This document shows positions 62,356 to 64,000 of a stretch of 64,000 nucleotides of DNA, piece by piece. The translations under genes and the position numbers were made by a program. The stretch spans positions 30,403,041-30,467,040 of the forward strand of contig OY735215.1 in assembly GCA_963457665.1 (NCBI GenBank), in the 5' to 3' direction. The notes beneath the pieces were generated by a model, which worked only from the letters and a program-made list of their open reading frames with translations, ran no database searches and was not told where the DNA came from. How positions within the stretch are numbered: position 1 is the stretch's first letter; each line of letters opens with the position of its first letter. Origin of the DNA: Thysanoteuthis rhombus. Taxonomy: Eukaryota; Mollusca; Cephalopoda; Oegopsida; Thysanoteuthidae.

Positions 62356-62598
62356 TTCTATTTATTTATTTTTTTTCTTTTAATCAAACACGCCGGTACT
62401 TTATTCAAAAATAGCCAGAAACGTGAAACGATCCTCTGCTGCGTTCCGATCACCCACCAACAACAATATGGAAGGCAATTGTGAGTAGTAAGCAAGCAGA
62501 ACAACAAATCTCTTCAGCAGCTCCACGTCGTTTTATTCCGATATCGTATACGACGATTAAACAGATACTCGAGAATTTATTTACATTCTTAAATAGCC
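62356..62598 (-). promoter_or_regulatory. probable 5' UTR and core promoter of the 14-3-3 gene
   Basis: On the minus strand a TATA-like TATTTAA (62595-62589, inside GGCTATTTAAG) lies about 235 bp upstream of the start codon. Initiation 25-30 bp downstream would be near 62560 and would give a leader of roughly 205 nt. I see no upstream ATG between that point and 62355. The stretch is richer in CpG than most of the window, including ATCGTCGTATACGATATCGG. The TATA-like box is not a consensus match, the start site is inferred, and an additional upstream non-coding exon cannot be excluded. Confidence 0.45.
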
Positions 62599-64000
62599 AT
62601 CGGTGAGTTGCAGTTGGTTGTAATCTGACGCTATACGGGGAAATATTATTGACAATGGACAGACTATTTTGGGGGCGGATAGTTACGGTGAACCGGTCGA
62701 CAGCAGGGACTAGTTACACAGGTGCAAAGAAAACCGGCTCTCCGCTCTTCTTGTGGCAAGGTGACATCATCGCATGCAAAACTGCCGCTCTTATTCATTC
62801 ATTCATTATATTCATTCATTTCAAAATCATTTCGTCTAGAGCACAAATGTTTGATAAAAACCCCGTTCATCAACTTTATCTATGAAAACCTAGTTTTTCA
62901 ACTGAAATAATATAGTATAGATCTTTAGACTTGTTATTTTTTTTTTAAACTGAAAACTTGGAAAAAATTAATCCACATTACTAAATTATTCATTTCTGAA
63001 TTTTAGCTTGAGAATATTTTAATGATCGTTGAAATAGAATTATTTTACTCAGGACTACAATCTAATTATTTCTACGCGTAAAACGTATTTTATTTCAAAA
63101 CCTAGTCAGTCACTTGACCAGATTCTTAAGTTTAAGCTAATCGTTTCAATCTTTTATTTAAATTTCCATCATATTGATCTTTCAAATACATTTTCATGTG
63201 TGTGTGCAAGAGAGAGAGAGAGAGAGAGAGTAGGGAGTTGTATGTGAAAGTCTGGGTGCGTGCGTATGTATCCTACATGTGTGTGTGAAATCCATTTCTC
63301 TATAGTAATGATAGTTCATTGGTATGTATGTTACCGTAACCCAGCAAAAACGGCACATGGTTGACATAATTATTTTAGCCCCGCATCTTCAGGGTGCTGC
63401 TCTAACTTGGAGAACAAGAAAAAAAAAGATTCTATTAAAAAAAACTGTCACATTGTTTAAATAATTTTGGAATTAGATTAAATGACCTGAAGAGGGAGTG
63501 GTTAAAAAGAGACAGACAGTGCACCTACAAAAGAAAGAAAGCGGTTATCCCAATAAGAGTGGGGTTGGACAACAAGAGAGAGAACATGAAAAGAAAGAAA
63601 AGGAGAAAAATACTCTCCCCGGGGGTCACTCAATCCTGCACAAATGCTGTTAAATAAGAAGCAACTAGCAAGCGAGAGAAAGAAAAAAGCAACGTTGTTT
63701 GTTTTGAAATGATTGACAAGTAGATGCAAGTCCCTCCCATTGCTGTGAAATTCAAATGTTCAAAAAATTAATTACATATCCAATATAAAATATCACCCAT
63801 TTTGTACATATTTATTTACATAAATTATTCTATCATATTTTACATTTTTTAATAATCAAAAGTTATTCAGTTATTTGCCTTCACTTCATTGAAGAAATCA
63901 TATTTCCAAAACACAGCTGGGGCGGGGTTCTATTTATGAAGTAATTATACTGCTGAAATAGACACTGGAATTTCCATCAATCGTACTGAACTATGACTGT
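62599..64000. other. region upstream of the 14-3-3 gene
   Basis: Upstream flank. It contains a GA dinucleotide run (63209-63230) flanked by TG-rich sequence, and a weak copy of a dispersed 50-70 bp motif near 63915-63962. Open frames at 62649-62910 (plus) and 63502-63729 (minus) show no recognisable domain. No divergent gene could be supported. Confidence 0.7.
63209..63230. repeat. (GA)n microsatellite
   Basis: A GA run of 22 bp next to TG repeats, about 0.85 kb upstream of the 14-3-3 start codon. Confidence 0.9.

Noticed and set aside
62649..62910. Open frames just upstream of the 14-3-3 gene suggesting a divergent gene
   Set aside because: Short, two overlapping frames, no domain, and no splice sites that I could justify.

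Overview
This 64 kb window is AT-rich, intron-dominated animal DNA. The only host gene I can support is a 14-3-3 protein gene (YWHA family, zeta/beta-like) on the minus strand. Four coding exons are visible: 62355-62047 (start codon and residues 1-103), 22339-22216 (104-144 plus one base), 12090-11918 (145-202) and 682-587 (203-234). All splice sites are GT-AG, and the exons join in frame into 234 residues with no stop. The last short exon, which should follow the DNLT end with the C-terminal tail, lies beyond position 1. The downstream exon lengths (124, 173 and 96 nt) and boundaries follow, from memory, the vertebrate YWHAZ/YWHAB pattern (124, 164 and 96), so the gene structure is ancient; the 173-nt exon carries three extra codons.

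The protein is recognisable but divergent. It keeps the phosphopeptide-binding residues (K54, R61, R132, Y133, N181, N232) but has Ala63 where zeta has the dimer-regulating Ser58. This, the giant introns (about 39.7, 10.1 and 11.2 kb) and the repeat types point to an invertebrate metazoan. A lophotrochozoan such as a mollusc, perhaps a cephalopod, is my guess but is not proven by anything here.

Layout from left to right: 1-586 start of the last visible intron; 587-682 exon 4; 683-11917 intron 3, with two opposed LINE 3' fragments (7.0-7.4 and 8.7-9.2 kb) and a pogo/Tigger-like non-autonomous element (10.10-10.83 kb); 11918-12090 exon 3; 12091-22215 intron 2, with a DNA-transposon-like end and transposase remnant (13.7-15.3 kb), a duplicated repeat (16.7 and 18.7 kb), an old tandem array (17.5-18.2 kb) and an internally deleted LINE (19.7-20.0 kb); 22216-22339 exon 2; 22340-62046 intron 1; 62047-62355 exon 1; 62356-64000 leader, promoter and upstream DNA.

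Intron 1 holds most of the repeats: a perfect 264-bp head-to-head SINE palindrome (22.68-23.21 kb), arrays of a degenerate 140-170 bp repeat, a C-rich decayed minisatellite, a piggyBac-like transposase remnant (43.1-43.9 kb), a Penelope-like GIY-YIG retroelement remnant (47.7-48.4 kb), two hAT-type elements (49.5 and 55.2 kb) and a fold-back element (59.9-60.6 kb).

I found no new multi-gene system. The most striking object is the SINE palindrome: it sits about 0.34 kb upstream of the exon 2 acceptor and would form a near-perfect long double-stranded hairpin in the 14-3-3 pre-mRNA.
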